NCBI GenBank assembly: GCA_033439265.1
Contig: JAVTVX010000029.1
Location: forward strand, 937,501 to 1,001,500
Origin: Dillenia suffruticosa
Taxonomy: Eukaryota > Streptophyta > Magnoliopsida > Dilleniales > Dilleniaceae
Reading direction: 5' to 3'
Length of the DNA stretch: 64,000 nucleotides
Below are positions 1-12,165 of this stretch, one piece after another. The stretch's first letter is position 1; every line of letters begins with the position of its first letter. A program made the translations under genes and the position numbers. The notes beneath the pieces were generated by a model that made no database searches, was not told the DNA's origin, and saw nothing but the letters and a program-made list of their open reading frames with translations.

Positions 1-223
1 AGATTCAATCCCACTTGAATTAAATTGATTATTGAATACTAGTAACTACAAATATAGCATAAGTAATATTCACAAAGTCATAAAATAAAGAGATATGCTT
101 TTAAGAGGGCATGATACAGACATTAGAAGTCTCCTTAATGTTTCTTCTAATCAGGGTATTCACGGATTAATTAGCTTCCTTGAATATATACTTACACCGA
201 TAATTATTCATCAAGATGCCATT

Positions 224-225
<2 letters not shown>

Positions 226-296
<71 letters not shown>
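226..296. repeat. (CT)n microsatellite, about 70 bp
   Basis: An uninterrupted CT dinucleotide tract. A short open frame reads through it as Ser-Leu repeats and is not a gene. Tract length should be polymorphic. Confidence 0.95.
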
Positions 297-299
<3 letters not shown>

Positions 300-446
300 G
301 CAAATGTTACTAACACGTCCATGCATGATACTTATCGAGAAGATTAATAAAACTTTTTATTATCGACTCAATTTTAATATATTTCAAAAGATTAATGTTT
401 GTTTACGTGACCAAATAGGTGTATTTTTAGTACATCGGTGAGATTT

Positions 447-592
447 AAACACAAGATCTATAGGGGAAGAAAGACAGTATTAGTGGAGTTATAATTCATT
501 GGCACTGGACCGGTGCATTAAACACAAGATCTATAGGGGAAGAAAGACAGTATTAGTGGAGTTATAATTCATTGGCACTGGACCGGTGCATT
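447..592. repeat. 73-bp tandem duplication (two units)
   Basis: Two adjacent, nearly identical 73-bp units, each holding the stretch AAACACAAGATCTATAGGGG and ending in GGACCGGTGCATT. The near identity points to a recent duplication. No coding content is seen. Confidence 0.9.
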
Positions 593-2747
593 TACCTCAT
601 CATCGCATTTCACTTTTGTGGCACAAGGCATCCACTTTGCAAAATATGAGAATAATTAGTTCAAGATAGTGAAAACATGCTTATGAAAGCACTACCCAGA
701 TTGTGCAGATGATTCTCTATTCCGGAAGAAAATGAAAGTACATATTCTTCTTTAATAATATCACTAGGGAGACATGCTTACTTCACAAATTCCTAACTTT
801 TTTAAGTAGCCTTCAAAATCATTCATGGTGACATTACCATGTGAGAATTTATCCCCCTTGAATCTCTTTACATTTTCTGCTTGCCTTCAAACTACAAAAA
901 TTCCTTTTGATTGCGACTAATTTTAACATAAAAAACAAATATTCTCTTCTTCTTCTTCTTTCTTCTTCAATTTTTTATATATAAGTCACTGATATCCGAT
1001 AACTATATTAAACCCAACTAAATTCATTTTGAGTCGAGTTGAACTCTTAAGAAGTAAACCCTTTTCGCTACTTTGTTTTCATACATAAAATTTAAATTTA
1101 AAATTTTATTTAAAAAATATCAGTATTCAACTAATAGATCAATTAGGTATTGGTTTTTCTTCTTTTTCTTCCCTTTTCTTTTTCTCATCGCAAAATACAT
1201 AGTACTTGATTTGTTTATGGTAAAATTTGCATGCTTAGGCATTTGCATGTTTGAGTGTTGCTTAAGTGTGTTTGTTTTGTATAAAGAAAAGGAGATTTTT
1301 GAGAAAATATTTTCTAGTTTTTCACTGTGCCAAAAAATGTTCTAGGCTAAAAAAATCCCATTCAAGAAAATGGGCATATTTCTATTTAAAACAGATTCAT
1401 ATGAAGAAGTTGGATAAATTAAGTCGATGCAAGGAAATTTGGGGGGTGGGGGGTGGGGGGAGGGAGCCCCTAAATTTTAAGAAAAAAACATTAATGTGTA
1501 TAAGTTGAAAAATTTTAATTGTTTTTTTCTTTTGGGAAAAGTTGTCAAAGTTGTTAATACTAATTTTTACTCATGTGTCGCTCTTTAATCCGTATCATTA
1601 AGTTTTAGGAGAGGCGCTTGACTCGCACTCGAGAATAAAAATTAGATTTTGAATAAAAAAAAACTTGTAAATGAGTTTGAGATACAAATCATATAATGTT
1701 TTTCATTTAGATTTAAGAAATTATATAATTTGAGAGTTTCATTAAACTCTGTTTTCATTCTATTAATTTAAATAAATTATATAAATTTCAATTCGACTTT
1801 TAACTCCGATTACTCTTAGCTTTTGGTTTTACTCTAGTAAGGAAATCTAGGAAGATACATCCCCAAAAATACAAAAATTGAGCCATCACACCTGTCCAAT
1901 AACTAATCAAGCTTATCTTATAGGGGATTGGAAAATTTTTCTTCATATATATTAGTTTAATAACCACCCATTTGCACACAAAACGCCAAGACCTAACCCT
2001 AGAAAGTGGACATTCTGTTGGATAAACCCTTTCTCTATCAACAGCATTCTTTTAAAAACCCTTTTCTACATGCACATTCTTCTATTCAAAGGGTTGTGTG
2101 CTGTCCCTCCACTGATTAGTGCTGAAGATTTGGCTTTAAGCTTTCTTGGTAATATATTCAAAATTATTGCTTTAATCTAAGTTTCACTGTCATAATCGTG
2201 TAGGCTAAGCATCTGTTGGCATTAAATTAATACCCTTTTGTGATCTAAGTATAGAGAAGGGCAAGATGAACATGTGATTGGTGGGGTTGAAAACCTAATC
2301 AGCTCTAAGCCCACAGTTTTGGAAAGAGAATGGTTAGATAGAAGTCCCCAAAATTAATATACAATTTAGCCCACTGATTCTTCTTTTAATTGATTAATAA
2401 TTTCTAGCACTAACCCTTCATTGGAGACGAAGAGGGGTTTTTTATTATAGCAATTAGCATCAACCCCCCATAAAGATAACTCTCTTAACTAAACTTGTCA
2501 TTTCTTGGAATGCTCATCCCCATGGGAGGTTTCAATATTTTCTTATTCTTTTCTTCCTCTACTTTTTGGTGGGAGTGTGAAGGGTTTTCTTTGGTCCAGC
2601 GCATTTAAGTAATTTAATAATAAAAATTTATTTTAAAATTAAAATAAATCAAATATTACGTACTAGTTTATCTCAAAATATTTTATTCAAAAATTAAACT
2701 TTAAATGATTATTTTTAATTCATTTGAGTGTGCAACATTATTTAATT
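593..2747. other. Intergenic AT-rich DNA, no gene seen
   Basis: Short open frames at 1073-1508 are low-complexity and match no family I know. The stretch holds a pyrimidine-rich run near 940-975 and a G-run cluster at 1441-1465 (listed separately). I see no exon-like codon pattern on either strand. Confidence 0.6.
1441..1465 (+). other. G-quadruplex-forming motif
   Basis: Runs of six, six, six and three G separated by single T, T and A bases (GGGGGGTGGGGGGTGGGGGG then AGGG). This satisfies the G3+N1-7 rule four times over with one-base loops, the most stable class in vitro. It lies in AT-rich DNA far from any recognised gene, so no role is proposed. Confidence 0.8.
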
Positions 2748-2909
2748 AGGACAGTCAGTTTAATGAGATGGAGTATTAGATCTCTTAATTAAATATTGGA
2801 TTTAAAACTTGGGATTAGAGAAAACTATATTGAGAGAGTCGTCCCTAAATAGAGTCTCGTATTAGTTAGAATATGATTTTGGATATTGACGGTGAAAAAA
2901 AAAAAAATC
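2748..2909 (+). mobile_element. SINE-like repeat copy (family S)
   Basis: One of about a dozen diverged copies of a 150-200 bp repeat. Shared landmarks in order: a GTYTAATGAGATGG-like box, AGATCTCTTAAYTAA, a GAGAGAGTCGTCCC-like middle, an AGATTAATCGGAATATGATT-like block, then GATATTG and an A-tail (here 13 A near 2896). It is probably a tRNA-derived SINE relic. Confidence 0.65.
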
Positions 2910-4452
2910 ATTTTACTTTCCATTTTTTCCTTTTCTTGGCATACTAGATTTTCACTAAAGAAAGTCCAAAGAGTAGCCTATGGGTGATGCTATTTTAATA
3001 AATACAATTCGACAAGCTCAACAATGATCATATTTTGTTGCAGTCTTAAGTCGTAGATGGACAATGATCAATTATTAACCAAACCATCACTAACCCACAT
3101 ACCATAATTATAATTAATCACTCTAGAATCGTTTTTTGGTCGTCTCTTACCAAAATTACCTTATACTCTTCTCTTGAACCAAAGGCCACAACACCAGAGG
3201 TCATTCTAATATACAAAATTCTATTCCCCCAATAAAAAAAAAATTGCAAACCTCATCATCTAATCTATTTTGTTCTTCATTTAAAAAAAAAAAATAGAGA
3301 AGATTAGGCCAGAAAGGGAGCAAAAGATCTAATCTGCCAATGAAATCCCTAGGACGGTGCACGCGGCGCACCTGCACGGTTAGCAGGCCACCGACACTCT
3401 AATATTGAATTATTTGTTCTTAATCTCTCCAAGGGTCAGTCTGTTCTAATCAACTCAAATTGCCAATATTTATTAATAAATACAACAATAGATTCACAAA
3501 AAATAAGGTTTAGTTTTGGTCTATTTGCACATGATAAGATTTTATGTATCTTATATGTATTGTTGTGATCAATCAATATCTATATGATCAAAGTACTTTT
3601 AATTAAGGGGTTTGATTTTGAGTTTTGTGAAGAACACAGATGAGATCGGAGAGTTTTGATTTTTAAAAATTTAACTCGATTTGAATCAGATTTAATCAGA
3701 TTTAAAATGTTTTCTGAATACCAATAATTTATAAAAGGAGATTATATTATTATAATTAGAAAAATAAGTGCAATTAATAAAGTGGAAATAAGATTTATCA
3801 GCTAATATAACTCATGTTTACTGGGGGAGAGTGAACCTGATTTCACTGCATCAGTAAGAGGTTCATCATGTGAAGATAACTTTCACCCAAAAAAAAAAAA
3901 AAAAAAATCATGTGAAGATAACAATAAAAGCCATGTCCAACGTTTAAAACAACACACATGGCTTCCCTCGGAGCATGGTAGCATACCTCAAATGCAGACA
4001 TGCACCGCCTCCCTCTTCTAGAGAAGGATTCCGTAGTCCTCCCAAAAGTACATCCTAAAAAGGAAATCGCTTGATTTTTTTATTTTTACTTTTGAATTTT
4101 AATTATATATATATAGACTTTCATAATATAATTTTTATTTTAATTTTTAAATTTAAAATTTGATTAAAAAAATTAACACCATATTTTATTAAAACAATTG
4201 CTCGATCATAAATCATTCCAACTTCAAAATATAATGTATAAATACTTACATCAGAGAGATGAAAGACAAGATGTACAGGTACCAGTGAAAGGGGAGAATT
4301 AATATATTTTAAAAGATAAATAATATTTTAAAAATTTTAGCGTCCTGATAATATAGATAATGAGTTTAAATATGTACATAGATAAGTATGTGTATATTAC
4401 TAAATGCATTGTGTAGGGTACCCTATAAAAAAAAAAATTGAGATTGAACCGA

Positions 4453-4670
4453 AGATCGGAGAAATGAATCAATAGATAATTGGTCTAGTGAGACGTGATG
4501 TTAGATCTCTTAACTAAGTTCTTGATTTCAACTCGCGAATTAAAAATGAAAAAAATAATATTGAGAATGTAACTCTCTTAATGGATTATTATAAATTTTG
4601 AATTAAATTAATCGGAATATGATTTTGTATATCAATTTGTATAAGACAAAAAAGAGATCGAATAAATGAA
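4453..4670 (+). mobile_element. SINE-like repeat copy (family S) with target-site duplication
   Basis: The body has GGTCTAGTGAGACG (tRNA A-box-like), AGATCTCTTAACTAAG, a weak B-box region, TTAATCGGAATATGATTT and a short A-rich tail. It is flanked by 16-bp direct repeats AGATCGGAGAAATGAA (4453-4468) and AGATCGAATAAATGAA (4655-4670) with two mismatches, as expected of a target-site duplication. This supports insertion by retroposition. Confidence 0.75.
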
Positions 4671-5656
4671 ACGAAATATATGGAAATATGTAAGAAAATA
4701 CAAAATAGGAAGCAATGCATTGAGGATTCAATTCAAGGCAAGAAGAGGGTCTTGAAATGCTTATCAAAGACATGGCTAGGAGACAATTATTCGACCTCAT
4801 TGCGGTCATCGGATTGTTAGGACACGACAACAGACAATCTTGAGGGTATTGATGGGATGGGAATGAGAGCCTTAGCAAATGGAAGAGTCGTGTGGCATTT
4901 AAACTCTTGAAAATTTAAAATAAAAGAAAAATGGTGTATTGTTGCTTCATCATTAAGCATGAACATAATGATTGTCATCAACTTTAGCTTTATTTTTCTT
5001 TCTTTCTTTTTTTCTAAGTGGAATTTGATAGATTAGTTGTTGATTCGAGGACAAAAATGCTTTATGATCAAAGAGAATTTGAATCTCATATTCAAATCTC
5101 TTGAACGTCAAAAAGTGTTACTCTTTAAAAATTTAATTTATTTTAAATCAAATTTAATCGACGAATTATCGAATACCAATAACAAACAGAAGGGATAGAG
5201 TTTGTGTCTTATCTAAATTTCAGCTTAAACGGCTAGTCATGATTAGGGCATATAACAAAGCAATTTTGTTTTGTCATCTGGTTGAGCATTTGAGTGAATA
5301 CGAATGAGGCAAATGGAGAAAAGGGGCTTAGCCTTCTTGATCTGTAATTCACCTAAAATTTGACATAATCCATGACGATTCATATTTTGACTCCTTTGGT
5401 TTCACTAAAACAATGCCCATCTTATCTTTCTTCCTCAATCGGATTCTCCTTTAGGGTTTAGGTATAAACCGAGATAAAAACTTGTCATCACAACTTTAAC
5501 AAGATAGATAGACTGTTTAGAGAAGTCATATTAGTGGCATCTGCCCAAGGAATTTTTTCTTTTAAAAAAATTTTAATATATGCACTCATTAGCAATATTA
5601 TTATGAGCTCTACCGCACTCGTATGTGCTCTATCGCAGTGTTGAACTTTACTCTTC
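4671..5656. other. Intergenic, no gene seen
   Basis: An open frame on the minus strand (4603-4878) overlaps the SINE tail and matches no known family. The region near 5025-5190 faintly resembles family S (a TTCAAATCTC box and an AATCAAATTTAATCG block) but is too decayed to call. Confidence 0.5.
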
Positions 5657-5835
5657 TTAATTTTTTTTAAACTAATCGATATTTGAAACTATATTTCGAG
5701 TAATCTGATCCGAGTATTATAAGATTCTATTTAAAGAAAATTCTACCAACATAGTTTTTTCTGTTTTCAAATTTTGAATCCAAAATTTGGTTAAGAGATT
5801 TAATATTATTATCTACTAAACTGACTGCTATTACT
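5657..5835 (-). mobile_element. SINE-like repeat copy (family S), inverted
   Basis: On the plus strand it begins with the complementary T-run (5661-5668), then AATCGATATTTGAAAC, GTAATCTGATCCGAGT and, at the far end, GGTTAAGAGATTTAAT, which is the reverse of the family's A-tail, 3' block and 5' box. Strongly diverged. Confidence 0.6.
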
Positions 5836-6125
5836 TCCCTAATGTTTGTTCTTGGCTTCGCACATGATTGAGCTTATTTAAGATTTTTAAAGAAATAAAT
5901 TATTTATATAAAGATAATTTATCCATTTATTCATTTCTACATAAAATATAAAATCTTATAGTTTCTTAAAAAAAATATTTTACTTTATTTTAAAACATTA
6001 CAAACAAAATAAAATGAAAATATGACAAATAGAAATTTGTCAAACAAGGCTTTAATAACAAAATAACACTCTTCATTGGTGGTGGTATCCATAGCAAATA
6101 TACCATTATATGTATTTGGTATCGA

Positions 6126-6277
6126 TAGACAGTCGGTCTAATGAGATGGGATGTCAGATCTCTTAACTAAGTCTTGTTGGGAGAAGTTATCCCCAAAATA
6201 TAACTCCAATAGATAGTCAAACCGAATTAATTGACATATAATTTTGAATGCACGCGATCTGGTAAAAAAAAAAAAAA
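6126..6277 (+). mobile_element. SINE-like repeat copy (family S)
   Basis: The best preserved 5' end in the window: GACAGTCGGTCTAATGAGAT followed by AGATCTCTTAACTAAG. The middle is shortened and the copy ends in 13 A. No clear target-site duplication was found. Confidence 0.65.
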
Positions 6278-7249
6278 TCATGTGTACAAGGGTATGAAAT
6301 GGCAGTCTTTTGGCTTCTAGTTTCTAGTCTGCCAAGAAAGTTTGTTGACGCAGGCTTAGTAACGAAGGAAATGGCAGAAAACAAACCCAAAATCTGGGGA
6401 GCCAGCTGTAGAATGTGTAACAAGTAGTCATATAGCTAAAGGTAGTGTCGAGAGGGAATTTAAGGGTGTTTGTCTTCACATCACACATTAACACAACAAG
6501 CTCAAAGATCAGATGACATCAATGGAAATGAACAATTGTTTGGGAGCCTCTACACCCATCCATGAATTAAATGGTGAGGATTGAGTGCACTCTCAAACAT
6601 TGTTGGGTTTGTGTCATACCAATAGACCTTAGTTGTGTTAGTAATATTGGAAAATCAATTGCATTGAGAAGATCATGTGCATGAGAGAGCAATCAATGCA
6701 TATACATATAGCAATATCAAGTTGGTAGTAAAAAACTAATTAACTATAATTTAACAGATATTATACTTTTCTGTTAGACATTTCGAGTTCGACTTTCTCT
6801 TATATATTAAAAAAAAAGGTTGTTGATCGAAATTTCTTAAACAAGTCGTGTTATCATCCTTTTCAATATCTAATATCAAAATCTCTGTTCAAAATTTGAA
6901 ACATTTGTTCTTTAATTTTTTTCGTAAATGTAAATATTATTTTTGATGTGAATCCGTGATGTAAATTTTATTGGAATATTAAGCAACTAAAAATTAAAGA
7001 TTACAAGACTTGGCTAATTTTTTTTTTCAAAAAAGGTATTGAAAAATAATATTATAATTTTTCAATCTTATTAAATCTTAATTAATCTTTCTCCATGTGA
7101 TTTGAATTCTAGTTGACATCTTAATTTAAACCCATGTCAAACACTAAGTAACCACAATTCAAGACTCCTAAATGTAGTTAAAACTTAGTAGAGAGGAATT
7201 GAGATAATAATCTTACTATTGTCTAATCTTATAAATCTTAAAAAACTTT

Positions 7250-7440
7250 CGTAAATGTAGTTATAAGATGTTACACTCACTCGATTATAGATCTCAGGTT
7301 CAAATCATGAGAATAAAAAAATGAGATTTAGAAGAAACAACCCCTTAATGGGCCTTATAGTGGTTAGATCAGATTAATCGGGTGAAGTTTGAATATCGGT
7401 CAAAGCAAGAAAACTCCGCTTACATAAAAAAAAATAAAAG
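7250..7440 (+). mobile_element. SINE-like repeat copy (family S) with readable B-box
   Basis: Contains CTCAGGTTCAAATCATGAG, which fits the pol III B-box GGTTCRANNCC. This is followed by a CCCCTTAATGGGCCTTATAG middle, AGATTAATCGGGTGAAG and a GAATATCGGT 3' end with an A-rich tail. It is the clearest evidence that the family is tRNA-derived. Confidence 0.65.
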
Positions 7441-7778
7441 AAAATCATATGAACCTTGATTATACTGGGCCGAATTTAGTGGGCCAAAGTGTAATAGCCA
7501 GACCAGAACATGAGACTCAAGGTCCATAAAATCTTAATTGGACTAGTCTACCATCTGTGGAAGTCCCAAGTCTCCCTAGGCCCATAGGCCCATAAATACC
7601 TTTTTTTAATTTGAAATTTGAACCGGGTTCACCGGGTTGGGGAATGGGACTGCGGGTACCGGGCTGTCCTCGGGACATAAATACCTTCTCTCTTCTCTCT
7701 CTCTCTCTCTCTCTCTCTTTCTCCCCCCTATCTGAAAGAAGCCAACCGCAACTGAAAAGAGTTCACACAAAGCGCAAA

Positions 7779-9091
7779 ATGGCCACAAACACATCACCTC
7801 TCTGCTCTTCTCTCTCCTTTTTCTCTCCTTCGAAGCCCTTAATTTCTCTCACTACCCAATTCTTCAATCTCTCTCTCTCTTATCCCCTCAACTTCAATTC
7901 TGTCTCTCTCACCCAAAAACATAGAAGGAATGCATCCTTCAAACCCTCGGTCTCGGCAAACGAAATTCACTCTGTTACTTCTTCAGATTCCTCTGACTCA
8001 ATGTCTGTTATGTACCCCTCGCTGGTCAATTCGAATATCTTATTCTTTCGATCAGCTTACAATGTTCAAGTGATTGTGGAGGATAATGAACCCGAAGAGA
8101 AATTGCTTAATAGGTTTCGGAGAGAGGTCATGAGAGCTGGTGTGATTCAAGAGTGTAAGAGAAGAAGGTTCTTCGAGAATAAACAGGACGAGAGGAAGCG
8201 AAAGTCTCGTGAGGCTGCGAAAAGAAATCGTCGCAGGTTTGTTTTCTTAAATTTTTCCCATTTGCTTGTTCTTGTTTGTAATATTAATTTCTTCGACCTT
8301 GTCTAATGTTGAGCTACATTGTTTATTTGGGTACTGTACTTTTGTTGTTTTAAAGATTTTTGTTATTGATGAATTGCTAGAACTCCGGAGATAATTTTGG
8401 GGTTTGGTTATGTTTATGCTTAGAAAGGTTTAGGGTTTCTTAGGGCAAAAAATTTGGGCAGAGTTTCAATTATGTGAAAATTAGCAATATTGCTCTTAAT
8501 GAACAATTATTTGAAAAATTGGTGTTTCTAACCAGAAATTTGAATAATATAATTAATGGCCGGGGAACAACAAGGAGTTGGGTGCTTGTAACAGCTTTCT
8601 CTTGACTAGTGCAGGCACACAATATAAATTCAAATTTGGGCTTTTGGCACAAAAGATGTCCTATGTTATGAGCACAAAAGATTGCTTCTTTGGTACAAAA
8701 GATGGTCTTTTTGGTACATTCTTTAAAACCCTTTTTGAAGAATGACAATATAAGTGCTCCCGTGTTGTACTTATAGCGTGGGGTGCTTTCAGTCAGTATT
8801 GCTATCATCGAACTAGTAACAATAGGAAATATAATGGGCATTATTATTATTATTGATTTTTTTTTTTTTGTTTATCTGATTATCACTGTGAGAGTTGCAC
8901 TTTTGCTGGGTTTGTGCAGTGTTCTTTTGACCCTTTAAAGAGTGATAATGTGATTGATGATGTTTTGTACTTATAATGACAGACGACCCCAGGCAAGAAC
9001 AGCACCACAGGCAAATACAGAAGGCTCAAAGAGCAAGAAGGATGAGGAGGAAGATAATTGGGAACTTCCTGAAGGAGACCTCCCTTTCTGA
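7779..9091 (+). CDS. GHS1: Plastid small-subunit ribosomal protein bS21c (nuclear gene)
   Basis: Two exons, 7779-8236 and 8983-9091, joined across a phase-2 GT-AG intron give 188 residues. Residues 1 to about 60 are Ser/Leu-rich and poorly acidic, as in a chloroplast transit peptide. Residues 93-156 are the S21 domain, with FRREVMRAGVIQECKRRRFF and a basic RKRKSREAAKRNRRRR run that crosses the splice junction. An acidic plant-specific tail ends in EGDLPF. The product should sit in the plastid 30S subunit near the 3' end of 16S rRNA. In Arabidopsis the orthologue is GHS1 (glucose hypersensitive 1). I chose the ATG at 7779 because the upstream in-frame sequence is a CT-rich leader, not a transit peptide. 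The leader has a pyrimidine tract at 7686-7726. Confidence 0.93.
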
Positions 9092-10345
9092 TCTCAGGCT
9101 TGTCCTTTTTGGCCCATAGGATTCTGTATCATTTGACTCCATTTGAGGCTCTTGGTCCACGTAAGTCCTGTTTAATGATCTTATATTTCAGTTGTCCGGT
9201 ATATCATCCTTTCTCTCCTTAGATTTGTGACAATTCAAACTTAATCAAACATTCTGCAACTTTTGTGTGTTTTTTTTTTTTTGGTTTCAACACGTGTACT
9301 GCATGTGACATGGTTTGTCTCTATTGGATGGGCAGGCTAATTTGGAGAGTGTGGCATTCTTGGTTCCTTGTTAATAGAAAGAGTTTCTGATGATGACTGC
9401 TGTAGGATTTTGAGGTTTTTTCCTATCCTGTTTTGGAAAATTATAAGAGGATGTGGGAAGAGGTGAATGTAGATCTTTGAAGAGATGACGTGGAGAAAGT
9501 CTGGTAAATAATTGGTTTTTGGATCAGGTTATGGTGCCATGCAGTTTCTGCATGTCTATTTTGATACGTGTGAATTGCATGATTAGGTTAGGGATTACTG
9601 CAAAATTGTCGCTTTAGCCTTTTGACACACATGGAAAGTGCTAGTGCAGAATTCAATCAGGAATACTAATATGGCTTTTGGTAGTGTTAGGACCCTGTTA
9701 AATTGGAGTGCTCCCTAGAAGGAAGCATAAGCTATCTTGTCAGTTTGAAATCAATATCAATTGCCAAATAAACCACTTCCAGCTCTATGTTTTTTCAGTC
9801 GGAAGTGAGACCAGAACTATCTTGAAGAAGGGTAATTTATATATATACACACACACTTCTTAGTCTTAGTTGTTTAGAACAGTATATAGTAGTTTAAATT
9901 TGGAAGTATGGTAAACTTATGTGCCATCACTATTGATTACAGAGTCATAAGTAAAACAACATTAATGGATAGAAAAAATAAGACGATCAAATAAAGCTTT
10001 GGATATACATGCACTAGTTGACAATGGTTAGAAATAGGAAAGGAAAATGGAAGGAGGGTGAAAACACAAGCACATTTTCCTCAAGATATTATGACCAGGT
10101 TGTAACCTTAAATATAATGTCATATTACAACTTAAAGAACATGATTGAACTTTATTTTTTCTTTGGTTGTTGCTCAATCGAACAAATAAAATCTGACTGG
10201 TTTATTCACATGGAGAAAAGTATTCCTAGGTATACTAAAATCTGCTGCCATAGTCTGAAAGATGTAAAAAAAAAAAAAAAAAGGAAACCTTGTGAAACTA
10301 AAAACATCTGGGTATAACTTGCTTTGTTTATCTGATCAAAGACAA
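9092..10345. other. bS21c 3' flank and intergenic DNA
   Basis: The first few hundred bases are probably bS21c 3' UTR. A small (TA)n(CA)n tract lies near 9839-9857. No second gene is recognised; the open frame at 10018-10317 ends in a poly(A) tract and matches nothing known. Confidence 0.5.
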
Positions 10346-11597
10346 CTAGCATTTCTCTGGAGCTTTCCATGAAAAAGAAGACTTGACAGCTTCTCTTCCT
10401 TCCGGTGAGAGTGCTGTGTAGTTTTTCCATTCATCAAGGAGCAGCCTAAGGTTATGAACCTTTTTCTCTGTGCTCTCACAGCAGTTTGCTTGCATGGTGC
10501 TTACTTGGCTTATATCCTTGCTTGGCTGACAAAACCCTCCAAAATAATCCGTGTCCACATATTCAACTTTCATATCCCCTGTCGCTTGTAAAGTACTTTC
10601 AAAAATTGTTTGCTCGTCTAAGTTGGGATATAGATGTGTCAAAACATCTGCGTATTTGTAAAAGTTAATTGACCTGTCATTTGTCCACACATACATGATC
10701 CCTCCATCCACCCTTTCAATCCTGTTTCCCGCACCATCAATATAGTAATTGTGTGAAGTTGTGATATCAATTCCAGAGATGAAATGTCTTAATGGGCTTC
10801 GCAACCACATAACGTCTGCATCCTACAAATCAGAATAAATCAACAATAGTCTATAGACATGTCTGAGTTTATGCATGTCTGTACGGTGAGAAGTAATGGT
10901 AGTTACCGTCAAAATCAGATTGTAGCCCAAATATAGTACTTGTCCTAAGAGTGTGGTCTTTCTCTGACTGAGCGTTTTGTAGTTGGAGTTGGGGAATTCC
11001 TTTGTAAGGTCAAAGCAATATCGATGTATAGATTTGCAGTATGAAAAGGCTGGTTCATCTGTAGTCACTATTACGAGGTGGTTCAAGAAGCCTCTGGTGT
11101 CATAGCCAATCTGGAAACTCTTGAGGAAGAGATCCAGGACAGAGCCTGGTCTAGCCCAGGTTGAGTTCACAGTGGTTAACACGACTGTTCGAGTCTCGGT
11201 TGATGCTTTTCTTAATACTTCATCAAGCTCTGTGGTTTTGTTCTGCAAAACAGAACAGACAGTTACAGCTGTTGGAAAGAATTGTCATAGTCTAGCAGCA
11301 CATCAAGATTGATTTAGAAAAACAACTAGAAAAAAGATGAAAAACATAAAGAAAATACCGACAAATTGAGTTCTGGTGGAGGCAGATTGGTTTAAAGAAT
11401 GGTGTAGTAGTAAACCTCCGAAGAATATCAGCATTATCAGCACAGAAGAATTGGGTTGTTTTAGTTTCCTCAGACCTTGCATCTCTCTCTCTCTCAGCTA
11501 TTACAGGAAGATAGATTGTGGTGAGGAGGAAGAAAAGCTTGATTGTATATCTTGTTCCTAGCCAGAAAAGGAAACCCACGTATGAAGATGGGGCCAA
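10346..11597 (-). CDS. GT77-type nucleotide-diphospho-sugar transferase (At4g15970-like), exon 1 frame uncertain
   Basis: Minus-strand exons 11242-10907 and 10822-10346 join in phase 0 and encode the catalytic region: a TRTVVLTTVNSTWARPGS start, DLFLKSF, NHLVIVTTD, then NLILTDADVMWLRSPL, in which DADV is the metal-binding DxD motif, then GGIMYVWTN, LDEQTIFE and a C-terminus ending APEKC. This is the plant DUF271/PF03407 family, Golgi type II membrane proteins that add sugars to wall polymers or proteins. A likely exon 1 (11597-11359) opens with MAPSSYVGFLFW and a membrane segment (IKLFFLLTTIYLPVI). Its frame does not reach the natural junction PPPELNLS-NKTTELDEV: an in-frame TAA lies near 11388 in the junction frame, and exon 1 looks one base short or two long. 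Either an unseen exon, an assembly error or a young pseudogene would explain this. Confidence 0.7.
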
Positions 11598-12054
11598 AAA
11601 CCTTGTTCGTTTGCATTAAGAATTCAGGTGGGTCAAGAAACAGTTCTGAAAAAACATCTGCACAATATATGGTGCGTTCGTGCTGCTTTATCATTGTGAA
11701 AATAAAGAAACGTCATTCTTTCTTTTTTGGGTATTTAACACCTAATAAGCGCTATTAATGGATTTCTTTTGGTTCGTTCTTAATAAACTTCCTTAAAATG
11801 TTAGATTATTTAGCAACTTTATAGGTACGAGATTTACAAGTTTGTATGGAAACAAATGTAATGCTAATTGGTTAACTTTTGGGTAATAACCGGTGACCAG
11901 GGAAAGGGAAAATTTACCTTTCCCTTTTTGAAAATGTAGATATTCCTGTTTGATTTGAGGGAAGTGAAAGGAAGTCTTTAAAACCACTTGTGACTTGTCT
12001 GTTCTCTTTCGGTGCCTCAATATTATTTTTTTATTAATTTTAAATAATACTAAT

Positions 12055-12165
12055 GGATAATCGGTCTAATAGGTAAACATGTTAAATTTTTTAATGAAAT
12101 GTCATGTTCGAAATTTGAAAATAAAGAAAATTACATTAAAAGAGTCTTTAAATTGAGCTGAACAA
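12055..12165 (+). mobile_element. SINE-like repeat relic (family S), 3' truncated
   Basis: GGATAATCGGTCTAATAGGT at the start, a GTTCGAAATTTGAAAAT region at the B-box position and AAAAGAGTCTTTAAATTGAG, matching the first two thirds of family S. No A-tail. Confidence 0.5.

Noticed and set aside
95-313. Open frame of 72 codons with Ser-Leu repeats
   Set aside because: It is the (CT)n microsatellite read in frame.
4603-4878. 91-codon minus-strand frame
   Set aside because: Overlaps the tail of a SINE-like copy, matches no family and lacks a plausible promoter.
7611-7778. Upstream in-frame extension of bS21c (56 codons)
   Set aside because: Pyrimidine-rich leader; the transit peptide begins naturally at the ATG at 7779.
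8470-8841. 123-codon minus-strand frame inside the bS21c intron
   Set aside because: Lies in intron sequence; composition and sequence give no family signal.
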